DNA of 64,000 bases, taken from the NCBI GenBank assembly GCA_022496805.1, contig CM040102.1, positions 17,639,955 to 17,703,954 on the forward strand, read 5' to 3'. This DNA comes from Pohlia nutans (taxonomy: Eukaryota; Streptophyta; Bryopsida; Bryales; Mniaceae). Under the pieces are notes generated by a model. That model worked only from the letters and a program-made list of their open reading frames with translations, made no database searches and was not told where the DNA came from. Both the position numbers and the translations under genes were made by a program. How positions within the stretch are numbered: position 1 is the first letter of the stretch; every line of letters begins with the position of its first letter. This document shows, piece by piece, positions 43,201 through 54,452 of this stretch.

Positions 43201-44943
43201 ATCTGATTTGTCCATTGTAGTAAAAAATCCAATAATACTACTGGGATGCACATACACTCATTTTCAACATTAATGTACAACTACCAGCTGGATCAATACA
43301 TAGGAAAGAGATCATACCCTGCCTAGGCAGCTCACAACTTTGTCACCGGGTACAAAGGTTGTTACTCCAGGACCCACGCTGATCACCATACCGGCAATGT
43401 CCGCACCTGTTACCAAAAAATTGAGAGAGACACTAAGATAGAGGGACCTTATTCCGTTTTCAAAACCCACTTTTGTACCTTCAAAACCGTTCCTTTCAAG
43501 TCCCTTTCTAGCTCCAAATCCAAATGCATTCACCAATCAAATTATTGTTTTTGCGTCATGTTTAGGGAATAGGATGTGGAATTTGAACCTCCCATTGGGA
43601 ACATCGCCAAGAGGGACATTTGTTGAGGTGAGGTCCTTGATTCTACAAGGTCAAATGTAGGTATGAACTCAAGTTTGTTGTTTGTATGTTTTTTAAAATA
43701 TATATATAATGAATTTTCAGATTTTTTTTTTTTTTTTGGTGAAAGGCAATCATTTCTAACTTCCTACACTACCTAAAAATTTCAGATTTATTACATCTTT
43801 TTAAAGAGTTGGAATTAGATACTTCTACCATAATTAAAAAAAAAGGAAGCAAACTTTAACCCCTAAAGGACCAAGAAGCCCAAATTGGGCCTCATGTTTT
43901 TATTAGCATTTTTATGTAGATTCGAAGTGGAGTTCCTTTTGTTCAAATTTATTCATGTTTTGATTAAGTTCTTTGTTGATTCCGGTGATATAAAATTTGG
44001 TCCCATTTGAATTATAATTTTCACAATACAATCAATTGAATTTTCCATTTTAAAACCATGAATCCTTGATCCTTCAGGGGTTAATAGTAAATTGATGAAA
44101 GCCCTTTTTTCTTTTCCCACTGGATTATGGTGAAATGAAACAGTTGGTGTTTGCTTAATTCAATTTCCATTAGAACACTTCATGATTGCATAACTTTCAG
44201 TAGCCTTCGAAGAGACTGCCTTTTAGTTTCATCCACCTTTATATAGTTACGGAGTGACCAGTGATTTCTAATTGAATGAACTATTGAATCAAATAAACAA
44301 TTACAAAACACTCTTGAATTGTGATTGAATGAGTGCTTTTGATTACTATTCACAATAGTTGATTGCTCTTGCTCAATGCCACGTGCCCCATAGCTACTGA
44401 TGTGATGTGGAATATCCCACATCATTTCATTGGGGAGATGAAATGATGTGGGATATTCCCCATCATTCTGTTGGAGGGAGGCAGTAGTCACAAAGGCTAC
44501 TGAATGTTATGTTGATGACTCTCTGAATGTTATGTTGATGACTCTGGTATTAAAAAACGTGGTTACCCGAGTATAATAAAATTGGCGTTTCCAAGGAGAT
44601 GACTCACCTGGTACGTGTGGAAATCTGTATGGAAGAACAGGTTTCATAAACCCTTTTTGGACTTTCCAGTCAATAGGGTTGATACTGCAAGCTTCCACCT
44701 TCACCAGCACCTCGTCTTTCTCCGGTCTCGGAACTGGCAACTCCACATGCTGCGAAACCATTTCAAAACCAGCGTCAGTCATGTACTGCAAACTGAGCAT
44801 AAAAAAAATTTAAATAAAAAGAAAAACTAAACTGATTTCTCTTCACAGGGACATACCTTCAGCCCTTCCGCACCGCCACCATAAGCGGAGTAACTCACAG
44901 CTTTCATCTTCCCAGGAATATCCAACACTGAAGCCCCCGCCAT
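40221..44943 (-). CDS. ceQORH-like quinone oxidoreductase (MDR family)
   Basis: Minus-strand exons are 44943-44857, 44749-44608, 43406-43318, 42816-42592 and 40748-40221, all GT-AG, encoding 356 residues. It is a zinc-free medium-chain reductase of the NADPH:quinone oxidoreductase type. Closest by motif is the plant chloroplast-envelope homologue ceQORH, which reduces reactive oxylipins and enones. The N-terminal GroES-like half shows EVLVKVEACSINPIDWKVQK and GADIAGMVISVGPGV. The nucleotide-binding half shows AASGGVGTLAVQIAKLGGAH (from ~170), then SLGADEVVD, and near the end DGHAVGKIVIA. There is no transit peptide, as in ceQORH, which reaches plastids without a cleavable signal. The last ~27 residues (CCEPLQSIAHPG...RAA) extend beyond the usual end. 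Introns of 1.2 and 1.8 kb carry MITEs and tandem repeats. Confidence 0.92.
40850..41400. repeat. 29-bp tandem repeat and duplication in QOR intron 4
   Basis: Five to six copies of TGTACATAACATTCTTCAAT plus AGTGTTGAT run from ~40850 to 41001. The last one, with the following ~70 bp (GGTTTTGCAC..., TGGAAACACTATCAA..., GATGACTCAACAA), is repeated at ~41344-41440. Confidence 0.8.
42860..43139. mobile_element. Eroded TTAA-type MITE in QOR intron 3
   Basis: Shares AGTGAAGAACATTGCATGTG and TTGGTCAAAAACCAAATAAA with the ~221-bp family. The right end GGTCCTTCAGGGG is followed by ATAA instead of TTAA. The left end is lost. Confidence 0.55.
43860..44080 (+). mobile_element. TTAA-flanked MITE, ~221-bp family, in QOR intron 2
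   Basis: CCCCTAAAGGACCAAGAAGC at the left and GATCCTTCAGGGG at the right, with TTAA on both sides (43856-43859, 44081-44084). 221 bp, the same length as the copy at 60427. Confidence 0.8.
44198..44502 (-). mobile_element. Dispersed element, compact copy in QOR intron 2
   Basis: Reverse-oriented sister of 1570-2020 with ends CAGTAGCCTT and AAGGCTACTG. Contains the AATGATGTGGGATATTCC hairpin and one CAATTCA(A)GAGTG unit. Confidence 0.8.
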
Positions 44944-46600
44944 GACTGACAAATCTCACTTTCTCTGTCAAGATCCACCAGTAAATAGCTTCAGATGACC
45001 ATTTCCTACTGACAGCCTTATTAGAAGAGATGACGATGAACACACTGGAGTAAAAAGAAAGAGCTCACACAAACCCTAATTCTGTCTTGAATCGATCGAG
45101 CAACGTCGTTGGCTTTGCTGCACTTCAAACAGCGAACCAACCAAAACGTTTTCTTCGTTTCTGCATCAAAAAACTCACACATGAGCATCGACGATTCATC
45201 GCACAATAAAAGTTGCAAGCTATATCAGGACATGTCCGAAGAAGAAGAGACTGTGGTTGTTTCTACCTGTCACTCTGAAAGTAGTCTCTAGAACGTCTTC
45301 TTTGTTTCTGCAGCAAAAACCTTACGATTCATCGCACAAAAGATATATATCAGGACATGACCGAAGAGGCGGGGAAAGAGACTGTGATTGTTTCTACCTG
45401 TCGGTTACGCACGAGGCTCCGTCACTCTGAAAGTTCTAGTGTCTAGAAATTTCTCCAGCTGATTAGGCAGACATTAATGTGAGTGCAAACCAACACGCGT
45501 CGATCTTCTGTGCTGCGCAAGCCCGGGCGATAGATATCTGCGGGGCCTCACTACTACTGACTCGCTCCTCGCCGGCGCGTGCCCCGATGCACACTCACGA
45601 GCAAAGCACTGACAAATCGCATGCCGCTCCGCCCCCGGGCCTTCGATCTGCTGTCCTGATTCCCTCACTGGATTCTCGTTCCAGCTCCGACTGGTTCCTG
45701 GAGCGTATTGGAAACCGTACCTGTAGAAAGTTAGTACCATTCTTTTTTAAAGTTTTTATCGTGCTCTACAGTGTTGTGCTGTCGGTGTGTTCGCTTGAAA
45801 GTCGACGATGGCGATGGCGGTGAGTGGGCTTTTGAAGTTTCACAGAACCAGTCGTCCGTCGGTCGATATTGTGTCTGCATGCACAATTTTGCAACTGGGT
45901 TTCTGAATATTGTACATTCTCGCGTGTGTGAATTCTCAGCTTGCCATGTGGAAGTTGACGTGATAGATTCTTAGGATATGCACAAGGACTAGTGTGTAAT
46001 CACAAAAGAAAATTAATGATGGTCCAGAGAAAATCATTAAAGATTTTGTTGGCTCTGTCCATCTGGACAGAGACTATCCAATGACCACCATCGACGCTGC
46101 CCCTCAAAGTCCAATGTGCTATCTAGAACCCGTTTCACACTAGCGCGTTCGATGAGTGTGGTTTCATCTAATAGATGAGACGTCAGTACATTCATTCTTG
46201 ACCTGACCACGACGTAGGGTACCGGTACACCTTCTCGCTCTGTTTTCCCAGCGCCGCTGCCAGCCATTCTCATCGCTTGCATTGCCCCGAGTCCAACATC
46301 GATCGGCTTAAGTTAACTTAGGGTTTCATGAGCCTGCGCTTCGTCTCCTTCACCAGCGGTAACTTATCACGCTTCTCTTGCTTGTTACAAGGGCGGCGGA
46401 CAGACACGCAAGCAGAGTGTTCATCGTTAAGGCGACGGGGTGATTGGAATGGCGACGGACGCTTGTAAGTAACGCCTGGGAGACCGACCTTGCCGACGAC
46501 GGTGTGCGCGTGCTGGCCAAATTCCAATCCTTGTACGTTTTTTTCCACACCATCAACGTTTAGGGTTTAGGTCTCTAATTTCACTTGCATTTTGCCATAT
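44944..46600. other. GC-richer upstream region, possible unannotated first exons
   Basis: Upstream of the quinone reductase, 45430-46560 is less AT-rich than its surroundings and holds several unrelated short frames. ATGGCGACGGACGCTT at 46449 is followed at once by a consensus donor GTAAGTAA. A 78-codon minus frame (46037-46276, MRMAGSGAGKTE...) also exists. Neither could be joined to a recognisable protein. A ~100-bp duplication (CTTCTTTGTTTCTGCA..AAACCTTACGATTCATCGCAC-type) lies at 45150-45400. Confidence 0.35.
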
Positions 46601-48500
46601 CAAAAATTGAAGGTTAGATGTATTTCTGGATTTCAAATGAGTCTAAGAGCAGATTGTTTTGGATAATGTGCATAAACCCTCGCTATAAAACCTCACGGGC
46701 AGTTCACATTTGTTGAAACGCTCCTATCTCACTTGAATTTATTCACAGGTCTCTTTTCGTAGAATTTCAGTTGCGTTTTGCCATATTAAAAATTGAAGCT
46801 CAAACTTCTTTCTCAGTTTACCTTGGTTCCAAATGAGAGAATGAATCTAAGATCAGATTGTTTTCGATATGATGCATAGACCCTCATCATAACGAAGTAA
46901 ACAAAGAACAAGGTGGTGGCGTTTTCTTATTCATCTTGTTTTGTTCGAATTCTGCTGGCTGTGCGCCTGGAACGTTGCTCTAAATTTTTTCCATGTCAAG
47001 TCCGTTTTCTTTTGGTTTTAGCCCTACAACATTTGACGAATTGATTATGGAGCCTTCAGGGGTGGTTGGTTATTTACAAGTGCTTACAACGACATGGTTT
47101 TAGCGACATCCTAATATCACTCAGTATGTCGTTTCTGAGTAGCTCTCCTCCACAATCCCGTAGCGCTTTCACTCTCAATCTTCACCTCAAAAATGGAAGA
47201 TTGCAAGAAGATTATTGAACATAATGTCAAGTTGTTTTATGGCATCTTAATCGTCCTTTTGGGTTGATCATCACAGGGCTTACGTACTTTACATCGACAG
47301 ATCTGACATTGAGCAATGCTATAACTTGCATCTGATGATGCCATGCATTTGATAAGAGAGTGATATAGTTGCAACAAACTAGTAAGCATGAATTCTGAAT
47401 TGTTCCAAGCTGCTCTCTCTACTAATTTTAGAGAGGGGTATAATATTCATGTATTGATGCAATCGGTGTCTTAGAGTTCTACACAACATGGACTTTGAAT
47501 CAAAGCAGGGCTCTGTGTCCCAGCTCCGAGCACTGTTTATGCTGCTCAACGGATCCTGTTTCATAAAATTTATTTTATTTGTTTTTTTACTTTTCTTGAT
47601 TGAGAGAGAAGATTGTCATATATGTTGGTTTAGTTTTCTTTGAATTTGAACTCCGCTAAGAGCTCGCTTTTGAATCAACAGGTCACAGATGGAGAGAGAC
47701 TGCCTTTGGCAGTGAAAGAGCTTCAAAGTTGCGACCTTTATCCTTAGGTGAGATTCTTTGCTTTAAGCTAATGATCACATGTAATTTTCCAAATGTATTT
47801 CGGGGAGTTGTAAGCTTGATCATGTATCAAGGCCTGGTATTTGTATCTTGAGGTTACAAGGTCTAGTATAATCCAAACTGGCTTGAACATATAAAGATTT
47901 GAGCAAGAGAATTATTAGGCTTTTTCGACACTGATACCTTGAAGTACTTAGGTCCAAGTAGCTTACGTGTTCTTTATCTCTATTTTCGGAAATCTTCACA
48001 ATCCTTGTACGTGATTGTGTCATTTCCATACAGAATTGGGAACACAATCCAAATGACAAGTTTGTGGTTGTGTGCGGTGATGGAGAGTGTATTATCTACA
48101 CTGCCCTCACATAGAGAAACAGGTCTTTTGGCTTTGCTCTAGAGTTAGCACGGTCCAATGATGGTGAATTTGTTGAGCGCCAGTACTTCAAAGATTAAAA
48201 TTTTCAAAAAATATATATCAAGTGTGATTAACTATTAGTAGCAGCAACTCTTTTCCTTTTCTTGGTCACGTATCAAGCCGCAACTATAATCATACGTATG
48301 AAGAGTGTCGTCTATTATTGTCGTCTATTGTTGACTTTAATAATTTCTTAAGTGACTTGTTGCTTCTTGAGTGCAATTTTTTGTAAAGCGTGTTTTTGTA
48401 AAGTCACTCACCGTTGTCGTGTGTTTGGCACATACCTGATTGCAGATACAACCGTGAGATAGCGGGGCTCCTCTTTCATCTTTACATCCGCAAATCATTT
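46601..48500. other. Intergenic, no gene supported
   Basis: AT-rich. A related pair of ~90-bp segments (CATTTTGCCATATCAAAAATTGA at 46590 and CGTTTTGCCATATTAAAAATTGA at 46775) is an old duplication. No convincing coding sequence. Confidence 0.4.
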
Positions 48501-48539
48501 ATTCATCAATCCATCAATCCATCAAACCAATCATTTATT

Positions 48540-48980
48540 ATTTGCGGTCTATTATCATTTATTATTCGCGGTCTATTATCATCCAATATCATTTATCATC
48601 CTTGATCGTTTATCATCCAATATCAATTTTCATCCGTATTGATTTATCATCTGCCGTTTTTATCATCCGCAGTTTTTATCAACCTCAGTTTGTATCATCC
48701 GCAGTTTGTATCAACCGCAGTTTGTATCATCCGTAGTTTGTATCATCCGCAGTTTGTATCATCCGCAGTTTTTTACCATCCACAAAAATTTGTCATCCGC
48801 AATTTTTATCATTTGCAGTAATATATCATCCGTTGTCTTTTATCATTCACAGAATTTTATCATCTGCAGTCATTTATCATCCGTATCCATTTATCATTCA
48901 CTATGTTGTATCATCCACATTTTTTATCATCCATATTTTTTTCATTTATTTTTCATTCTCTCTTTTCATGATCTATAGTT
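48540..48980. repeat. 16-bp degenerate tandem array
   Basis: About 25 units of TTTGTATCATCCGCAG and variants (ATCATCC core, spacing ~16 bp), best preserved at 48650-48770. Similar ATCATCnG phrases thin out to ~49150. Confidence 0.85.
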
Positions 48981-49439
48981 GTTTATCATCGGCGGTATTT
49001 TATGAGTTGTAGTGTATTATCATCCTAATCTTTTGTTCATTCAGAGAATCTTTTTCATCTGCAATCTTTTTGCATTTGTACTTTTTCATTCATTCACTTT
49101 TTCAAACGCAGTCTTTTTTCATCCCTTCTTCATCAACAATCTTTTTACATTGTGTATTTGTAGTCTTGAATTAATAGTTTTATATTTTCACTGTCAACTG
49201 TCATTCATATATTTTATCTCAAATTTGCATCCATAGTTTTCATCCAAGCCTTTCTTGTGTATTTACAATCAACGATGTTTTGTCACAAAAAAATATTTTC
49301 AAATGTAATTTTTAAAGCTCTCGTGGACTCATGAACATAGCACACAACACATCGTTGTTGATAAATACTTTTTGTAATCCTTAGCTGTCCATTTAAGCAT
49401 ATTTTTCCTTGATGTACAGAAGCATCATTTTTCCTCCGT

Positions 49440-49764
49440 TTTTTCATCCGTCATGCACTTTTTGTAGTGTGGATTTTATATTGAATTTTTTTTATGGGAA
49501 GTTCGATTCATGCATGTTTAATCTGATTAGAAAAGGGATGATTTGTGAAATTTTTATGCCTCATTTAATGTAGTGATTCACCAAAATTTTGGTTTAAAAG
49601 TGCTATTGAAAAAATAATGGTTTAAAAGTGCTATTAATAGAATCTAAAATTCATAATGTACAACTTTTATTCATACATCAAGTTCAAAACATCCTTGTTA
49701 GTTTCATTTTATAATGCATCTTTGCCAAAGTGCCAATCTAGAGAGGGGTGACAACATTTAGGGA
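49440..49764 (-). mobile_element. Deleted reverse copy of the ~568-bp TTAA family
   Basis: Contains the family phrases in reverse (AAGGGATGATTTGTGAAATT, TCATACATCAAGTTCAAAAC) and the end GACAACATTTAGGGA followed by TTAA (49765-49768). Much of the centre is missing. Confidence 0.6.
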
Positions 49765-49768
49765 TTAA

Positions 49769-50695
49769 GACATGTCACAACATTTAGGGTGAATCAAGAT
49801 ATGGTTAATTCAATAATTTCTTTTTAAGCACATAATAGCATAGTGTTTACATTCTCATCCAATAATATATTCCATTATAGCAAATTTTCTTCATCAAATT
49901 GATGTAGTACAATTTTTTATCTTTAAATAATAATAATAATAATGAGTCCATGGAAAGATGGCAATCGACAAAATTTTCCTTGATTAAATCCTATATGCCT
50001 ATGTCTAGAATACATGTGGGACAAAGCCTCACGGTTGTACCGTTCTTGTTGGATTAGTTCTATCACTCACGTCTTGTGGATGTAGGTAGCAAGGGCTACC
50101 TGTGGAATGCACGATTACACTGTGTCATTGGAAAGATTTGAGTGTAAGAAATTCTCTTGCTAAATAAATACACATTTTAAGATTCTTTACCGTTAGCAGA
50201 ATCAAGGATGCATGTCAAGATTTTTAGGCATTTTATTTAGATAGATAGAAACACCAACCCAAAGAAATGGGCCGGCGTGAATAAAGTATTCGTTCGTAAT
50301 GTCAATGACCCGATGCCCGGCATTTTATTTACTGTCATTTCTAAGGTAGTAAGGTCAAATTAGTGTATAACAGAATAAATGAGTTCTTTTTTTTTCATTT
50401 TGTACCTTGGGATTAGCATCATGAAGCTTTTTAGTGAGTAGTGGCAAGCACAAAATCCAAAGCAACTACGTGGCGTTTGACCAACACAAAATTCAAAATA
50501 AGTACATGGTGTTTGTTAACCAATACAATAATTTAGTGGCCAACACAAAATTCAAAACAAATATGTAGTGTTCATCAACACGTGCAATAATTCATAATGT
50601 CCTATTGTGATAATGATAATGACAGTGATAGGGTTATAAAAGAGTGCATCATACAGTATATAAAATGACGAACGTGGTCGTAGAACATTTAATCC
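49769..50695. other. Intergenic, no gene seen
   Basis: AT-rich with a (TAA)n tract near 49928. Three related phrases of the form CAACACAAAATTCAAAA..A..TA occur around 50455-50560. Confidence 0.4.
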
Positions 50696-50699
50696 TTAA

Positions 50700-51502
50700 C
50701 CCTTTAGTGCCTAGGGTATTGTAGCAGACAGCTCTGGATTTCAGTGGGTTTTTCCACTGTGGTTGAGACTACCAAAAATAGAATGGGTTAAATTAGAAAG
50801 TAACCGTACAATTCTATTCTCAACTCGAGAGCACACATTTTATTAAAATTTGAGAATCATCCGACGGTGGGATCGGAAGATTATAGTATGTATTTGAACT
50901 GTATAATGCACGCTCAAAAACGAGATTTTGGGGGGTGAGTGACTTCAAAGTTAAATAGAATTTGAGGTAAATTTTCAAAAATAAAAGCAAAGACGTTCAG
51001 CTATGCCCTATGTCAACACCTCTCCGTTGCAATCTTTCATATCAAAAATAGACTCACACATAATTATTGTGAGATTTACAAGTGAAAGTGACTTGTCCAT
51101 GTACGGTTTAGGACAAAATTATATACGTTGAAAATTGACAGGAGTGGGTACATTAGTCAAGATCGGATTACACACACTAATGGAAGATGAAGAAGAGAAC
51201 ACAATCCAAAAAAATAAAACAAGATAACAAACTTCCAAACACAAGAAATACTACACAATACATATGTTGTATTTGTAAGTATTTACTGTATTTTCAAGTA
51301 TTTGCAGTATTTTTGCGTTCTGCTGATAGGTATTTTGATAGTTGTACAATTCCAAATTGAAAATTTCTTTTTCTGGAAGGTGCGTAATGTATGTGCGCAA
51401 ATCTGAACTTCAGAACTGAAGTTCCAATTCTTCACGGATTCTCTGTTATTTGCATTTCCGACGTTGCAGTGACCATAATCTGGCTTGCTAGGCACTAAAG
51501 GG
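50700..51502. mobile_element. 803-bp element with perfect ends and TTAA duplication
   Basis: CCCTTTAGTGCCTAG (50700-50714) is exactly inverted at 51488-51502. TTAA flanks both ends (50696-50699, 51503-51506), and the match continues one base outside. There is no long frame, so it is non-autonomous. Confidence 0.85.
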
Positions 51503-51506
51503 TTAA

Positions 51507-52137
51507 GTGTTAGAGCATCCAATATATGGATGATGAATTGATTCAAATTCTTAGCTTACCCACATACATTTACATTATTGTGTTGGTTGGCTACAACTTT
51601 TATGGTATGGATCTTCAAATTAGACTAATGTCTTTTTTTATAACAACATGATAAATTGGTGTAAAGGTTGTGCACGTATAGTATATTCTTGAATTGCCTT
51701 GACCAAGTCCTTTTCTTATATGATGTAAGATTGACAACACTACTATAGAAGCATCATTCCTCACTTTAAAAATTGATACCTCTACAATAGTATATGCCAT
51801 GGCAACTCAAGAATGGTATGAATACTTTTTTTTTAGTGTAAAATCATTGTAGGAGAAGAATCTCTTTTGTTTCTTTCCAAAATTAGCAGTAATTGAAAAG
51901 AGCAATGCTACAAAAAAATGTAGCATTGTTTGTATAAAGATATACTTGCATACCATACATACATAACAAGCTTGTACAAGCTATAACAAATAATTTAATT
52001 ATTTTGGTGCCACCTAGATTATTTTGTGGATTTTAGTTGATGCCTACGTGATATGTGACAAAATAAATCTTGCCATAATATATATAATACATAATATGAT
52101 ATACTTTTAGTTTTTTTTCAAGCCTGCTATGCGGGTA
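51507..52137. other. Intergenic, no gene seen
   Basis: AT-rich, no structured repeat or gene recognised. Confidence 0.4.
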
Positions 52138-52680
52138 CAATATATGGTCAGTTCCACATTTTGAGAAAAACAGTATGTCGAAAGTATGACATACATGTGT
52201 GCCTACATCGTATTCATAGAGGCCAAATTACATCAGTACACCAATTATTGCCATTACTGTGAGTCACAGTAATTCAATATTCTCATAGCAATTGTGGTAT
52301 TAGAACAAAGTGTGACTCACAGTAATTCAGAATCCTCAAACTTGGGTACAGTAGTCCTAAAAATTTCTGTGATTCAATGATCTGCTTCAGCATCAAATTT
52401 TCAAATCTCTGTACAATACGAAACTTTAAGAGTTTGTGTACCAGTAACGAAGTATGAATGAATAACAGTACCGGTATATGGTTGGTTCCATATTTTGAGA
52501 AAAACAGTACGAGAAAAGTAAGACGTACATCGTATTCACAGAGGCCAAATTACATCACTAGTCCTAAAAAATTCTGCAAGAATCTTGATTGAATGATCTG
52601 CTTCAGCATCAAATTTTCAAATCTCTGTACAATGCGAAACGTTCAGAGATTGTGTACCAATAACAACGAAGTATGAAAGA
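52138..52680. repeat. Tandem duplication just downstream of the PP2C gene
   Basis: A ~320-bp unit (52138-52456) and a ~205-bp shortened copy (52476-52680) share TTGAGAAAAACAGTA, TCGTATTCA.AGAGGCCAAAT and CTGCTTCAGCATCAAATTTT. The second copy ends ~20 bp from the PP2C stop codon, so the duplicated material is probably its 3' UTR and polyadenylation region. Confidence 0.8.
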
Positions 52681-52698
52681 ATACTACGTCACTCTGAC

Positions 52699-54452
52699 TT
52701 ACAAGTTCAAGGAGCTGAGATCTTTGAGACAAACTACGAGAACCGAAATATCATCTCGGCTGCCTCGCCGCAGCGCTGCAGCTGCCAACACTTTTGCAGC
52801 CCCTTCGGCAGTTTTCTGAGCCAAGACGTGTTGCACAGCTTCGTCGTTGTTCATCACCTTCCACAGTCCATCGCTAGCCACTATAAGAAAATCATCTTCG
52901 TCGGTCAGACTGTTGTCCCAAATATCCGGCTCCACACTCAAATGCTCCTTGATAATGTAATCTCCGAATGCACGCGACATGTTCAATCTCTTGTCCACTC
53001 GGTACACCCCACCCATCGGTGATAACGCCACCTCGCCTCCTTTCGACTCCACCTGCAAAGTAGTAATAAAAATATGAGCTTCTAAAAAGTAATGTAGATC
53101 TCAACAGTGACAAGAGTACTTTGATTCCTTGTAACAATAAATTGGAAGGATGATAGACTATATACTACAAGAGTGCCATGTGCATTTTCTCTAGTGTTTT
53201 TTGGGTAAACTCTTACAACTGCTATATGATTGGATATGGAAAAAGAAAAAAATCCTATCCAAAGTATAGAAGAGCCTAATGTATTTATAAAAACAAAAGA
53301 GCATGAGATCAATCCCTTTTTTGAATATACCCAAAACAGGACAGACTGCACTATCTATTAACCATTCCAGCATCATCACAAACCCTACTCCTTTATTTCA
53401 TAAAGTTTGTGATTTATGAAACCAAGAAGCTTATTTAGAATCCCTTGTGCAACACATACAAATGCCCGTGTCACGTTGTGTGTGATTGTGAAAACCTAGA
53501 AAATCTCACTTTCACCCCAAAGTATGAAATCTCCCGTATGTTGCAAGTTCAAATGTGCATATTAACACAAGGAGATTGCAAATAACGTCCTTCAAAGAAT
53601 CGGTCAAGTGTCTTAAAAGCATCCATGGGGGCCTGGGGGAAGAAACCCTATTAGGGTTCCTGCTCCGTTTCCTCTGTAGTACAAACAAGCCATTATCAGA
53701 GCTGCATTGAATGATTACCATTTCACGTTCTTCTGGTTTCTGAGGCTCGTGATCAACGCTGACTTCAATCGCTTTGCCACTTCGACAGAGAACAGCTCGA
53801 GAGTCCCCGACGTTGGCCACGACAAGCCGGCGATTGTTGTCGAGCAGGAACGCAGTGGTAGCTGTAGACCCGGCTCTGAAATCCTTCTCATTCTCTGCCT
53901 TGTCCAATATTCTGCACATCAGCACATCATGCTTGAGATCATTTCCAGGGCATCAACAAAACCATGACTACTTGGACCTTGTCACGAGTTCAGCAAGCTC
54001 AAAGCGCATGTGACTATACAAGGAATGTGGTGATTGCCAGATCATTCGGGCATCAACAAAACCATGGCTACTTGGACCTTGTCACGAGTTCAGCAAGCTC
54101 AAAGTGCATGTAAGGTATACAAGGAATGTGGTGATTGTGAGGTCTACCTCTTGTCGGTAGAAAAGTAGGTCTCCGCGATGGTCTTCTTGGGGTCGTCCCT
54201 GAAGTTAGGGTGTGCCAAGATTTTGTTGAAAAGCTCCTGCTCCAAGTACGAGGCCACCTCGGTGCCGGCATGGCCGTCGTAAACCGCAAACAAGCCGATC
54301 TCGTTGCCGTCGAACGATTGCATTCTGGCGACGTGGTAATCTTCGATGGGATGGTCTCGCAGTCCCTTCACCCTCGCATACCCGAACGTCACCGAAGACT
54401 TTCGCCCCTCACCCCCTCCCGCCCACGCCGTCGTCCCTTCCTCCCCCTCCAT
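52699..54452 (-). CDS. Protein phosphatase 2C, group-F-like
   Basis: Three minus-strand exons, 54452-54148, 53911-53719 and 53052-52699 (GT-AG introns), encode 283 residues, almost all of it PP2C catalytic domain. The metal-dependent Ser/Thr phosphatase motifs are all present. HPIEDYHVA (34-42), FAVYDGHAG (55-63, with the metal-ligand Asp59-Gly60) and GSTATTAFL come first, followed by VVANVGDSRAVL, SVDHEPQKPEER, MSRAFGDY, FLIVASDGLWKVM and SRDDISVLVV. The short N-terminus without targeting signal and the KGLRDHPIEDYHV opening resemble Arabidopsis clade F/AP2C-independent members, expected in cytosol or nucleus. The start is the ATG at 54452. The frame is open two codons further (GTG), but a stop lies just upstream. 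Intron 1 contains a 100-bp tandem duplication, and the 3' flank is also duplicated. Confidence 0.93.
53948..54139. repeat. 100-bp tandem duplication in PP2C intron 1
   Basis: GGGCATCAACAAAACCATG... and AAGGAATGTGGTGATTG recur at a spacing of exactly 100 bp (53948 and 54048) with about five differences. Confidence 0.85.

Noticed and set aside
46318..46556. Two overlapping minus-strand frames in the GC-richer island
   Set aside because: They conflict with each other, and neither has domain-like content or a plausible splice partner.
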